Shown: positions 26,648-33,143 of the stretch, piece by piece
Position numbering within the stretch: the stretch's first letter is position 1
Layout: each line of letters begins with the position of its first letter
Assembly (NCBI GenBank): GCA_003153315.1
Contig: PLYA01000016.1
Location: 1,906-41,973, forward strand
Reading direction: 5' to 3'
Source: Bacteroidota bacterium
GTDB taxonomy: Bacteria > Bacteroidota > Bacteroidia > B-17B0 > Aurantibacillaceae
Length of the DNA stretch: 40,068 nucleotides
Translations under genes and position numbers: made by a program
The notes under the pieces: generated by a model
The model's database searches: none
Told to the model about the DNA's origin: nothing
What the model saw: only the letters and a program-made list of their open reading frames with translations

Positions 26648-27160
26648 ATGAAGATTGAACAAAACAAGGTAGTATCTGTAAACTACCATTTAACAGGAAA
26701 ATTAGAAGAACAACCCGAAGAACTTATTGAACAAACGTCCACTGAGAAACCTTTTGTGTTTTTATATGGCGGCGGTGGAGTGCTTGATGAATTTGAAAAA
26801 AACTTAAACGGTAAAAAAGCCGGTGATGCTTTTGATTTTCATATAAAAGCTACTTCAGCCTACGGGGAACATAACCAGGATTATATAGCAGATATACCTA
26901 AACAGGCTTTTCATGTAGAAGGTAAGTTTGATGCAGAGCGCGTAAAAGAAGGTGAAGAACTACCCATGCTTGATAGCGAAGGGCATCAGATGCATGGCTT
27001 GGTAGTAGAAGTGGGCGATGAGCACGTGGTAATGGATTTTAACCATCCTTTGGCCGGATACGATTTACATTTTGTAGGAAGCGTGTTAGACGTGCGTGAG
27101 GCTACTAAGGAAGAATTAGAACACGGACATGTGCATGGTCCGCACGGGCATCATCATTAA
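26648..27160 (+). CDS. FKBP-type peptidyl-prolyl isomerase, SlyD-like
   Basis: 170 residues. The FKBP domain is split by an insert-in-flap chaperone domain in the SlyD manner: VVSVNYHLTG and GGGGVLDEFEKNLNGKKAGDAFDF, then the flap insert with YIADIPKQAF and HGLVVEVGDEHVVMDFNHPLAG. It ends in a histidine-rich tail (HGHVHGPHGHHH) of the kind that binds nickel in SlyD. The family catalyses proline isomerisation and has chaperone and metal-carrier roles. It lies 65 bp after the dehydrogenase and may be cotranscribed. Confidence 0.93.
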   Translation: MKIEQNKVVSVNYHLTGKLEEQPEELIEQTSTEKPFVFLYGGGGVLDEFEKNLNGKKAGDAFDFHIKATSAYGEHNQDYIADIPKQAFHVEGKFDAERVKEGEELPMLDSEGHQMHGLVVEVGDEHVVMDFNHPLAGYDLHFVGSVLDVREATKEELEHGHVHGPHGHHH

Positions 27161-27213
27161 TTTAATTAGGTTATTGCTAGCGAAGTCGAGAGAAATCTAA
27201 GACGAATTAATAA

Positions 27214-28578
27214 TTACTTAGTAACCATTACCTTTTTATGCACAGGTGCTGCTGAACCATTTTGATATACCAGCATATAAACCCCGCCATATTCAGGAGC
27301 AGGAATTAAAAACTGGTTATCTCCCTCACTAAACTGGTTAATAGACGCATAAACCTCGCGCCCTGTAATATCATATAAACTAAAGTTAATTTGTGAAGGA
27401 GTATCCAACTTAAATTTATTAATAATTGTATAATTATCAGCATTATAATACACCTTAATTAAAGAAGTTCCTGAAGTGTTTGCTAACGATATAATTTTAC
27501 TGAATTTAAAATTACCATTGTTGTCAACCTGCTTTAGACGAAAATACGGTATTTTGCTTACAATTTCATTAGTAAAAATGCAACTATATTTTTTTATTTC
27601 TGTACTGTTACCTGCTGCCTTTACTTCTTTATAAGAGATAAAATTTTCTCCATCTATAGAATATTCCATTCCAAAATAATCGCTGTTTGTTTCGGCGGCT
27701 GTTTCCCAACTTATCAATATATTTTCTTCACTTCTATTCGCAATAAAATTTAAAATACTGGTAGGTAAAACAACAGGAGGGGTGCAATTGCATGAAGTAT
27801 AAGCTTTAGGAATGGCAGCTGTTCCTGTAGTAAGATTACTACCAATAGCTTCGTCATAAGTAACACCTGCCCCATCAGTTGCACCACAGTTTGCTTCTAA
27901 ACTTATATCATATTTATAATATTGGGTTGGCGCACCGGCAACTAATGAACTCATATCAATCTCTATACCCTTAAAAGCTGCTGCACCATTATTAGTATAG
28001 TTACCCGATGCGTCCCATTGCCCGGTAGTTCCACCACCACAGGGATTAGAATTATTAGTAGAAACCCCAAAATAAATAACATAAATAGGGCTTGTTGTTG
28101 CATTACCGCACAGCGCAGTATAATCTGTAGTTCCAACACAATAATAGTCGGCAACCATTATAAACGTCGCGCCGGCAGGTATACCTGTTGTCCACGCATC
28201 CTGAAAACAAGCACCACAAGAACCGCCTCCGCAACCCGTTGAATTTAAAGTAGTGGTAACTGCCGCATTATTCATAGAAATTCCTGAAAAGTATTGTAGT
28301 ACAGTCCAAATAGTAGTATACAAATTAATAACACCTGTCGTCATAGCTTGCACCTTTGCAGGTGTAATAGCCGTTGTGCCAGCCCTAAAAAAGGCAACCT
28401 CACTTCTACCCTCAGAACAATTACCTGCCGTACTCCCATTTAAAGTTGCGCAACTTGGTGTAGAAGCATCCGTATTACAAGCGTCTAATATAACACCTGT
28501 TAGTACAGGATAGGCTGGGCTTTGCGCCAGAATGTATGAAGCAAACAAAAGAAAAAATCCTATGTATAGTGTTTTCAT
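27214..28578 (-). CDS. T9SS-exported protein, lamin-tail-like N-domain, C-terminal sorting domain
   Basis: 454 residues. Signal peptide MKTLYIGFFLLFASYILAQ. The N-terminal domain (about 20–265) is rich in Cys and Gly: GVILDACN, GNCSEGRSEVAFFRAG, TGCGGGSCGACFQDAW and a late SCNCTPP. It resembles the divergent lamin-tail-like modules of Bacteroidota surface proteins, but the resemblance is partial. About 270–365 looks like a fibronectin/immunoglobulin-type segment (ILISWETAAETNSDYFGMEYSIDGENF…YFRLKQVDNNG). The end (about 375–454) is a T9SS sorting domain with FSLYDITGREVYAS, GGVYMLVYQNG and VHKKVMVTK. It is expected at the cell surface or outside the cell. Upstream it has a −7 box and an 11-bp direct-repeat site like those of the response regulator gene, implying shared control. 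Confidence 0.88.
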   Translation of the reverse strand: MKTLYIGFFLLFASYILAQSPAYPVLTGVILDACNTDASTPSCATLNGSTAGNCSEGRSEVAFFRAGTTAITPAKVQAMTTGVINLYTTIWTVLQYFSGISMNNAAVTTTLNSTGCGGGSCGACFQDAWTTGIPAGATFIMVADYYCVGTTDYTALCGNATTSPIYVIYFGVSTNNSNPCGGGTTGQWDASGNYTNNGAAAFKGIEIDMSSLVAGAPTQYYKYDISLEANCGATDGAGVTYDEAIGSNLTTGTAAIPKAYTSCNCTPPVVLPTSILNFIANRSEENILISWETAAETNSDYFGMEYSIDGENFISYKEVKAAGNSTEIKKYSCIFTNEIVSKIPYFRLKQVDNNGNFKFSKIISLANTSGTSLIKVYYNADNYTIINKFKLDTPSQINFSLYDITGREVYASINQFSEGDNQFLIPAPEYGGVYMLVYQNGSAAPVHKKVMVTK

Positions 28579-28604
28579 GCAAGTATGTTTTTACACAAGT
28601 GGTT

Positions 28605-28626
28605 TTTTAAAGTTGAGACTTTAAAA
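28605..28626. other. Perfect 9-bp hairpin in the leader of the 28578 gene
   Basis: TTTTAAAGT (28605–28613) and ACTTTAAAA (28618–28626) are exact inverted repeats around TGAG. In the minus-strand transcript this lies 27–48 nt before the start codon. It could be an operator or an mRNA structure. Confidence 0.45.
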
Positions 28627-28646
28627 TAGGAAATTCACTTGCCCAA

Positions 28647-28654
28647 CAAACATA
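28647..28654 (-). promoter_or_regulatory. −7 box of the T9SS-protein gene
   Basis: TATGTTTG on the minus strand fits TAnnTTTG. Its first base is 43 nt from the first base of direct-repeat site 1. There is no −33 TTG at the usual place, as expected for an activator-dependent promoter. Confidence 0.5.
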
Positions 28655-28673
28655 TATTAAACTATTTATATTT

Positions 28674-28697
28674 AATGTTATCAAATTGTTAAGTTTT
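28674..28697 (-). promoter_or_regulatory. Direct-repeat site 1 (candidate response-regulator operator)
   Basis: On the minus strand the site begins AAAACTTAAC and continues AATTTGATAAC. The half-sites TTAAC and ATAAC start 11 bp apart, the geometry of PhoB/OmpR-class operators. All 24 bases recur exactly at 29486–29509. Confidence 0.5.
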
Positions 28698-28700
28698 TGG

Positions 28701-28919
28701 CTATAACTTAGCATACAAACAAAAAAATCTCCCCGCATTGCGCAATGAGATTTTTACTTGTTTAAACCAAGGCCTAAACACAAACTTATGCCTGTTTTCA
28801 AAGAACGAACTTATATTTAGGTTAAGCAGTTGCTGGTGTTGTGCCGGTCTGATAAAGCTGTTTAATACCGCTACTATAGCATTAAACGTATTCAGCTTGA
28901 TGATTTGTTTTATATCCAT
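28701..28919 (-). CDS. Possible 72-residue small protein, doubtful
   Basis: An ATG-started frame (MDIKQIIKLNTFNAIVAVLNSFIR at the start) of 72 codons. I recognise no family. It is basic, with a weakly amphipathic N-terminal helix. Its last 20 codons are the terminator hairpin at 28721–28756, which is unusual for a real gene and suggests either a chance frame or a leader-type element. No clear ribosome binding site or promoter was found. Confidence 0.25.
   Translation of the reverse strand: MDIKQIIKLNTFNAIVAVLNSFIRPAQHQQLLNLNISSFFENRHKFVFRPWFKQVKISLRNAGRFFCLYAKL
28721..28756 (-). terminator. Intrinsic terminator facing left
   Basis: AAAAATCTC (28723–28731) pairs with GAGATTTTT (28747–28755). 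Inside is a second palindrome, CATTGCGCAATG (28736–28747). The longer T-run follows the stem on the minus strand, so leftward transcripts end here, just before site 1 and the promoter of the T9SS gene. Confidence 0.65.
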
Positions 28920-28962
28920 TGTTTTTTTGTTTTTTAATTACTGTATACCTTACAGCGAGGCT

Positions 28963-29169
28963 TTATTTATTTATGTTTTTATTAGGTTTATTACTTGTCA
29001 GATTGGTTTCCACTCCATCCGGTTTGGTTTTCACTCCATTCGGTTTGGTTTTCACTCCAGTCAGATTGGTTTTCACTCCATCCGGTTTGGGTTTCACTCC
29101 ATCCGAATTGGATTTCACAATAATCTGATTGGATTTCAAACCGGCAGAATTGGTTTTCACCCATACCAT
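28963..29169 (-). CDS. Possible heptad-repeat small protein from array B, doubtful
   Basis: A 68-codon frame from the ATG at 29169 lies entirely on array B. Eight heptads follow the pattern V-K-[TSP]-[NK]-x-x-G, then a Lys/Asn-rich end (NKPNKNINK). It would be a small, basic, disordered protein. The frame extends to a TTG at 29223, but the ATG is better placed. No family is recognised; a run of in-phase 21-bp units leaves frames open by construction, so translation is unproven. Confidence 0.25.
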   Translation of the reverse strand: MVWVKTNSAGLKSNQIIVKSNSDGVKPKPDGVKTNLTGVKTKPNGVKTKPDGVETNLTSNKPNKNINK

Positions 29170-29191
29170 ATAGGTTTTACTGGCTTTTCTT
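28982..29191. repeat. 21-bp degenerate tandem repeat array B, about 10 units
   Basis: Ten units of exactly 21 bp, without indels. On the plus strand a unit begins TTGGTTTTCAC and goes on TCCATCCGGT; the best five units (29003–29107) differ at a few positions, and the outer ones are decayed. On the minus strand one frame reads as heptads GVKTKPD and GVKTNLT; on the plus strand GFHSIRF and LVFTPSG frames are open. The unit sequence differs from array A at 5389–5787, but unit length, lack of indels and placement between genes are the same. Confidence 0.9.
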
Positions 29192-29383
29192 ATTAGAAAC
29201 GGCAAAGCGTTTCCGGGTTTCAACTTATGCTTTCATCATATTAAATGGTTTAGCATAGCTTTCACCTCACCTGTGGCTCATAACTAAATGCTTAGACGTA
29301 GATTTTGAAAAAAAGTTTCATTTTTATTTGTTATTAACAATAACAATTAATCTGTTAATAACTGAGAGGGATTTTAATTCATA

Positions 29384-29455
29384 TAAACAAAAACGCATCT
29401 AATCAGGACCTATCATGAAACCCAAAAAGATGCGTTTTACCCAATATAAATAACT
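29384..29455 (-). ncRNA. Candidate small RNA, about 70 nt, under direct-repeat site 2
   Basis: A −7 box TATTTTTG (29460–29467, minus) implies a start near 29455. The transcript would soon meet an 11-bp stem (AAAACGCATCT at 29428–29438 in + coordinates, pairing with 29390–29400) with a 27-nt loop, followed on the minus strand by a T-run (GCGTTTTTGTTT). That is a standard intrinsic terminator, and no open frame of useful length lies between promoter and terminator. Direct-repeat site 2 lies 42 nt upstream of the −7 box, as at the response-regulator and T9SS-protein promoters. The unpaired loop could pair with targets. No known RNA family is recognised. Confidence 0.45.
29390..29438 (-). terminator. 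Intrinsic terminator of the candidate sRNA
   Basis: An exact 11-bp inverted repeat, with a long T-rich run only on the minus-strand 3' side, so it acts on leftward transcription. Confidence 0.65.
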
Positions 29456-29459
29456 ATTG

Positions 29460-29467
29460 CAAAAATA
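29460..29467 (-). promoter_or_regulatory. −7 box of the candidate sRNA
   Basis: TATTTTTG on the minus strand fits TAnnTTTG; its first base is 42 nt from the first base of direct-repeat site 2. Confidence 0.4.
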
Positions 29468-29485
29468 AGAAGTTAATAAATTGCC

Positions 29486-29509
29486 AATGTTATCAAATTG
29501 TTAAGTTTT
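29486..29509 (-). promoter_or_regulatory. Direct-repeat site 2 (identical to site 1)
   Basis: The same 24 bases as 28674–28697, in the same orientation, 812 bp away. Half-sites TTAAC and ATAAC are 11 bp apart on the minus strand. It lies upstream of the candidate sRNA. Confidence 0.5.
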
Positions 29510-29554
29510 ATTGGGGGCAACAAAAACTTCAACGAAGCTAATGCCCACTTTGTC

Positions 29555-29575
29555 TAAAATAACAATTTCTTAAGA
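29555..29575 (+). promoter_or_regulatory. Direct-repeat site 4, variant, upstream of the phosphatase gene
   Basis: On the plus strand ATAAC and TTAAG half-sites start 11 bp apart around the shared core AACAATTT. Orientation relative to transcription matches sites 1–3. The distance to the −7 box is 53 nt by the same measure, ten more than elsewhere, about one helical turn. Confidence 0.4.
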
Positions 29576-29606
29576 TTGCAATAACATTCTGTTAGCATTG
29601 CATAAG

Positions 29607-29614
29607 TAGATTTG
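29607..29614 (+). promoter_or_regulatory. −7 box of the 29644 phosphatase gene
   Basis: TAGATTTG fits TAnnTTTG and lies 29 bp before the ATG. No −33 TTG is at the proper distance. Confidence 0.45.
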
Positions 29615-29643
29615 TAAATATCTTTTATTTAATTTAGTGTAGT

Positions 29644-30492
29644 ATGGTTAATTTAGAAATGGACATAGAAATGGAAGAGGAAATAGAATACAAAGAGTTA
29701 CATGCTGAGTATCACAAACTTTATAAAGACAATAAAGGACTGATAGATAGCATGCACTACGCAGCCTTTGTGCAACAAGGTATATTGCCTCAACAAAGAC
29801 ATTTTGAAAGGTTATTTATTAATTACTTTGTAATGTATAAACCTCAAAGCATTATTGGCGGAGATTTATATTGGGTAGGGCAAAAAGGAAACTTAAAAAT
29901 ATTTGCCGTAGGTGATTGCACCGGACATGGAATCAGTGGGGCAATGCTTTCGGTATTAGCGCTAAGTTTTTTAAACTATATAGTATTAGGAAAAAAAATT
30001 GATGACATTGGTGAAGTACTAAATGAAATGGATAAAAAATGGATAGAAACATTTCAGCAGGGCATCGAACTTGGTTATAATAACGATTGGTTAGAGATAG
30101 GCATTGGTGCTTTTAATGAGGAAACCAGAGAATTACAATATGCAGGCGCCTTTAATAAACTTACTTACTTTATTAACGATGAAATGCATGAAATTATAGG
30201 TAATAAATATCCTATTGGCGGTTGGCAATTGGAAAAAGATAGAACTTTTAATACACATAAAATTATATTACCACAAAATACTACCCTATACCTTTCTTCT
30301 GATGGTTTTAAAGACCAGTTTGGTTCTTTAACAGGCAAACGCTATGGTAGCCGACGCGTAAAGAAATTTTTATCGCGTTTAGTAAAGTTCCCTTTAGCAG
30401 AACAAAAAGCGAAACTGGAAGAAGAGTTTGGCTATTGGAAAGATGAAGAAGAACAAACAGATGATGTTTGTATAATGGGCATTAAGCTTTAG
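29644..30492 (+). CDS. Stand-alone SpoIIE-type (PP2C-like) serine phosphatase
   Basis: 282 residues. An acidic N-terminus of about 30 residues leads straight into the catalytic domain, with no TPR or membrane segment, so the protein is cytoplasmic. Motifs are IGGDLYW (D74), VGDCTGHGISGAM (D91), LSSDGFKDQFGS and the terminal EQTDDVCIMGIK. The motif that reads DGMDISL in the paralog at 1–1644 is DWLEIGI here, so a conserved acidic position is Glu instead of Asp. Such enzymes reset partner-switching regulators or other phosphoproteins; no partner (STAS or anti-sigma kinase) is encoded here. It is convergent with the response regulator gene, and the upstream region carries a variant of the direct-repeat site found before that regulator. 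Confidence 0.9.
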   Translation: MVNLEMDIEMEEEIEYKELHAEYHKLYKDNKGLIDSMHYAAFVQQGILPQQRHFERLFINYFVMYKPQSIIGGDLYWVGQKGNLKIFAVGDCTGHGISGAMLSVLALSFLNYIVLGKKIDDIGEVLNEMDKKWIETFQQGIELGYNNDWLEIGIGAFNEETRELQYAGAFNKLTYFINDEMHEIIGNKYPIGGWQLEKDRTFNTHKIILPQNTTLYLSSDGFKDQFGSLTGKRYGSRRVKKFLSRLVKFPLAEQKAKLEEEFGYWKDEEEQTDDVCIMGIKL

Positions 30493-30587
30493 AAAATAAA
30501 CAGATTATTATATTAAAGTGGGATTTCCCTTATATGAAATTAACTCTATAATTGTAAAGAAAGTATCTTAATACAAAAAAGGTGGTT

Positions 30588-31268
30588 CTATAACAAAGAG
30601 AGCTTATACCCTACTCCCTTTATAGTTTGTATGATATTTCCACCTAACTCCTTTCTTATATTATAAATATATACATCTATGGTATGCTCTTTATAAAACC
30701 AATCTTTACGACTTACCGCATCGGTTATTTCTTTTCTTGTAAATATTTTTTCCGGTGCAGAATAAAGCAGGCTTAGTATATTAAATTCCTTTGGTGGCAA
30801 GTTAATTTCTTTGGTATCCAAATACACCAGGTACTTTTCTTCATCAATAGTCAACCTCTTTGGAAGATTATGTAAAGATAAACTCAATACAGATTTTCTG
30901 TTTATTAATGACTTAATTCTTGCTATAAGCACCTCTATTTTAAATGGCTTTAGTATGAAATCATCAGCGCCTGCATCAAGTGCCATAGTTTGAACATAAT
31001 CTTCCTGTCTGTCACTAAGCACTATAATATAAGGTTGTTGTATGTTTTTTGTTTCTCTTACTTCTTTACTAATATCCACGGCATCCGCATCTTCAATTTG
31101 CATATCTACAATCAGTATGTCAGCCTTATGCTCTGTAAGTAGTTTTACTATTTTATTTTTAGTCTTAGCTTCTAACACCTCATTACCATTAAGAATAAGT
31201 TTTTCTTTCATTCGTAAGGCCTCTATTTCTCTTGTTAGCGCAAGCAATATCAAAGTTTTTTCTTTCAT
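30588..31268 (-). CDS. Orphan OmpR/PhoB-family response regulator, atypical receiver
   Basis: 226 residues. The receiver domain (1–115) keeps the phosphoacceptor D55 (ILIVDMQI), S85 and the K107 of LKPFK, but the usual acidic pair near residues 10–12 is replaced (LLALTRE), so metal binding and phosphorylation may be weak or absent. The C-terminal winged helix (about 130–226) is a Trans_reg_C domain: LPPKEFNILSLLYSAP, FTRKEITDAV, HTIDVYIYNIRKELG and IQTIKGVGYKLSL. No histidine kinase is adjacent. Its upstream region has a −7 box and direct-repeat site 3, consistent with autoregulation. The geometry of the repeats, half-sites 11 bp apart, is what this family binds. Confidence 0.92.
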   Translation of the reverse strand: MKEKTLILLALTREIEALRMKEKLILNGNEVLEAKTKNKIVKLLTEHKADILIVDMQIEDADAVDISKEVRETKNIQQPYIIVLSDRQEDYVQTMALDAGADDFILKPFKIEVLIARIKSLINRKSVLSLSLHNLPKRLTIDEEKYLVYLDTKEINLPPKEFNILSLLYSAPEKIFTRKEITDAVSRKDWFYKEHTIDVYIYNIRKELGGNIIQTIKGVGYKLSLL

Positions 31269-31291
31269 GTTTTTTTGTTGTAATCTAAAAG

Positions 31292-31320
31292 CTTACTCCG
31301 CATGCGGTTTCAGACAGTTT
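31292..31320. other. Palindromes in the response-regulator leader
   Basis: CCGCATGCGG and AGACAGTTTGTCT lie side by side between the presumed start of transcription near 31365 and the ATG at 31268. Either could form a hairpin in the leader RNA or be an operator. No T-run follows, so they are not terminators. Confidence 0.35.
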
Positions 31321-31371
31321 GTCTATTAATGGAGATAGATAAACTCTGTTTAGGATATTCACTTGCTAAAG

Positions 31372-31379
31372 CAAAATTA
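31372..31379 (-). promoter_or_regulatory. −7 box of the response-regulator gene
   Basis: TAATTTTG on the minus strand fits TAnnTTTG. Its first base is 43 nt from the first base of direct-repeat site 3. The predicted leader is about 95 nt. Confidence 0.5.
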
Positions 31380-31400
31380 GCAGTTAGAAGAATAGATGTA

Positions 31401-31422
31401 TATTAAGAAATAGTTAAGTTTT
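31401..31422 (-). promoter_or_regulatory. Direct-repeat site 3 upstream of the response regulator
   Basis: On the minus strand AAAACTTAAC is followed by TATTTCTTAAT; half-sites TTAAC and TTAAT start 11 bp apart. The first ten bases are identical to sites 1 and 2. Confidence 0.5.
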
Positions 31423-31432
31423 TACTCGGATA

Positions 31433-31675
31433 CTATTTATGGGCAGGGATGACCTCGTACTTTTCTAAAAAAGCATCTAAAAAGAAATCAGGTTTAGTAG
31501 TATCATTCTTTTGTTTTCTTACAAAGAAAACAGCCACATCCCATTTATCATCCTTCTTTTTGTATGCCGTTATACGGCTCACCTTTTTAATTTTGCCCTT
31601 TTTAGCGTGTTTTACTTCCTTCCCTATTACGCCAAAGTATAAAGTAGCCTTATTAATAGCTTTCTCTAAAGTCAT
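31433..31675 (-). CDS. Hypothetical protein, 80 residues
   Basis: Not recognised. The ATG at 31675 opens MTLEKAINKATLYFGVIGKEV; the middle is strongly basic (KHAKKGKIKKVSR), followed by DKWDVAVFFVRKQKN and a C-terminal FFLDAFLEKYEV. No signal peptide or membrane segment is seen. It lies in the same direction as the response regulator, but the regulator's own promoter separates them. The 151 bp upstream contains a 5-bp hairpin (GGAGG…CCTCC, 31729–31742) and no other feature. Confidence 0.6.
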   Translation of the reverse strand: MTLEKAINKATLYFGVIGKEVKHAKKGKIKKVSRITAYKKKDDKWDVAVFFVRKQKNDTTKPDFFLDAFLEKYEVIPAHK

Positions 31676-31826
31676 TTGTATTTCTGATAATTTAATTAAA
31701 CATCCCTTACTTTATCTATACGCGGTTAGGAGGGAATCCTCCATAGGATATTCACCAATAGAATTGAATTACAAAAATAAATTTAATTCTTTAATTCTAA
31801 TGTTAAATTTTTCAAAAAAATAATAC

Positions 31827-33143
31827 TTAGATTATTTCAGCAACAGTAAAGGTACTACCGCCCACAAATACCAGTTCTTTCTCTTTAGCAGCCTTTTTAG
31901 CCGCTTTTAACGCTTCTTTAACCGATGAAAATACTTCTCCCTTAAATCCTTGTGTAAGGGCAACTTTATGCAAAACAGGTACTTCCATACCTCTGGGTAT
32001 GTTGGGTTTGCAGAAATAATAGGTAGCTGAAGCAAAGTGTTTATTAGTCTTTAGTAAAGCAAATATCTCAGAAACATCTTTATCACTCACGGCACCAAAA
32101 ACAACATGCATTTTGCCTTTTACCCACTTAGAGGCATATTCTCTGTTAACTGACCTCATTACTTGCTTTATACCATCCTTGTTATGCCCTGTATCACAAA
32201 TAATACGAGGGTTCTTTTTAGATAGAATTTCCCAGCGCCCACGTAGTCCGGTTAACTTTTTTACTTCTACTAAAGCGTCTTCAATATGATGCTCTTTTAT
32301 CTTAAAATCCTTTTTTAGTAGAGTTAAAGCTGTAAGTACTCCTGCCAGATTATATTTTTGGTAGGTACCAAGTAAATCTATTAAAACAATTGGTTCTTCT
32401 CCCCCACTCTTATATAGATGAGAAGTTATACCAATTTTTGGCATATACGCTTCTTTTATATGAACAAACAGTTTATCAGCAAAAAATAGCTGGCTTTTAT
32501 TTTCTTTAGCCTTTTTTATAAATACCTGCTTTATTTTATCCTGTGTTTCACTCACTATCACTGGTATTTTTGGCTTAATTATTCCGGCTTTTTCCGTTGC
32601 TATTTTTTCTAAGGTATTACCCAATAAATTAGTGTGGTCATAACTGATATTTGTAATTAAAGAAAGTATAGGTTTTATAACGTTAGTAGAATCAAGCCTT
32701 CCGCCAAGGCCTACCTCTATAATGGCAATATCCACTTCTTCATCGGCAAAGTACTTAAATGCCAAACCAACCGTCCATTCAAAAAAAGAAGGTTCTATCT
32801 TTTCCAATTTATTTTTATACTTATCTACAAAATTTACAATGTATTTTTTAGGAATTTCTCTTCCATTAATTTTAATCCGCTCTCTAAAGTCTTTTAAATG
32901 CGGGGATGTATATAATCCTGTTTTATATCCTGCCTGTTGAAAAACAGCAGCCAGCATATGAGAGGTAGAACCCTTTCCATTGGTTCCGGCAATATGAATG
33001 CTTTTAAATTTTCTCTCCGGATTTTTAAGAAGCTTACAAATAGCTATGGTATTATTCAAATCAGCTTTATACGCTACGGCTCCAATGCGCTGATACATAG
33101 GCAAACGTGCATATAAATAATCTAGAGTTTGTTTATAGTTCAT
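31827..33143 (-). CDS. folC: Bifunctional folylpolyglutamate synthase / dihydrofolate synthase
   Basis: 438 residues, Mur-ligase fold. The P-loop is IHIAGTNGKGSTSHML (about 49–64), then GLYTSPHLKDFRERIKING, the catalytic loop VGLGGRLDSTNV, ISYDHTNLLGNTLEKIATEKAGI, and the C-terminal domain with RWEILSKKNPRIICDTGHNKDGI. FolC adds glutamate to dihydropteroate and extends folate glutamate tails. The start overlaps the end of the polysaccharide deacetylase by 11 bp, so a housekeeping gene is the last member of a polysaccharide-type operon. Confidence 0.95.
   Translation of the reverse strand: MNYKQTLDYLYARLPMYQRIGAVAYKADLNNTIAICKLLKNPERKFKSIHIAGTNGKGSTSHMLAAVFQQAGYKTGLYTSPHLKDFRERIKINGREIPKKYIVNFVDKYKNKLEKIEPSFFEWTVGLAFKYFADEEVDIAIIEVGLGGRLDSTNVIKPILSLITNISYDHTNLLGNTLEKIATEKAGIIKPKIPVIVSETQDKIKQVFIKKAKENKSQLFFADKLFVHIKEAYMPKIGITSHLYKSGGEEPIVLIDLLGTYQKYNLAGVLTALTLLKKDFKIKEHHIEDALVEVKKLTGLRGRWEILSKKNPRIICDTGHNKDGIKQVMRSVNREYASKWVKGKMHVVFGAVSDKDVSEIFALLKTNKHFASATYYFCKPNIPRGMEVPVLHKVALTQGFKGEVFSSVKEALKAAKKAAKEKELVFVGGSTFTVAEII

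Larger units (their letters stand above)
28579..29643. other. 1.06-kb region without a convincing large gene
   Basis: Between two divergent genes, this stretch holds, left to right: a 9-bp hairpin, the promoter and direct-repeat site of the 28578 gene, a terminator facing left, 21-bp repeat array B, a second terminator facing left with its own promoter (candidate sRNA), a second direct-repeat site, and a third site with a −7 box before the 29644 phosphatase. A 72-codon minus frame (28701–28919) from an ATG overlaps the first terminator; I cannot show that it is translated. Confidence 0.6.

Noticed and set aside
28982-29191. CRISPR array or phage attachment repeats
   Set aside because: No spacers, no cas or integrase gene; the pattern is a simple tandem repeat.
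28738-29196. 152-codon plus-strand frame across array B
   Set aside because: Starts inside the terminator hairpin, has no signal or family match, and owes its length to the repeat.
29415-29453. 12-codon plus-strand frame starting MKPKKMRF as a leader peptide
   Set aside because: It overlaps the terminator stem of the candidate sRNA, and the terminator works better on the opposite strand.
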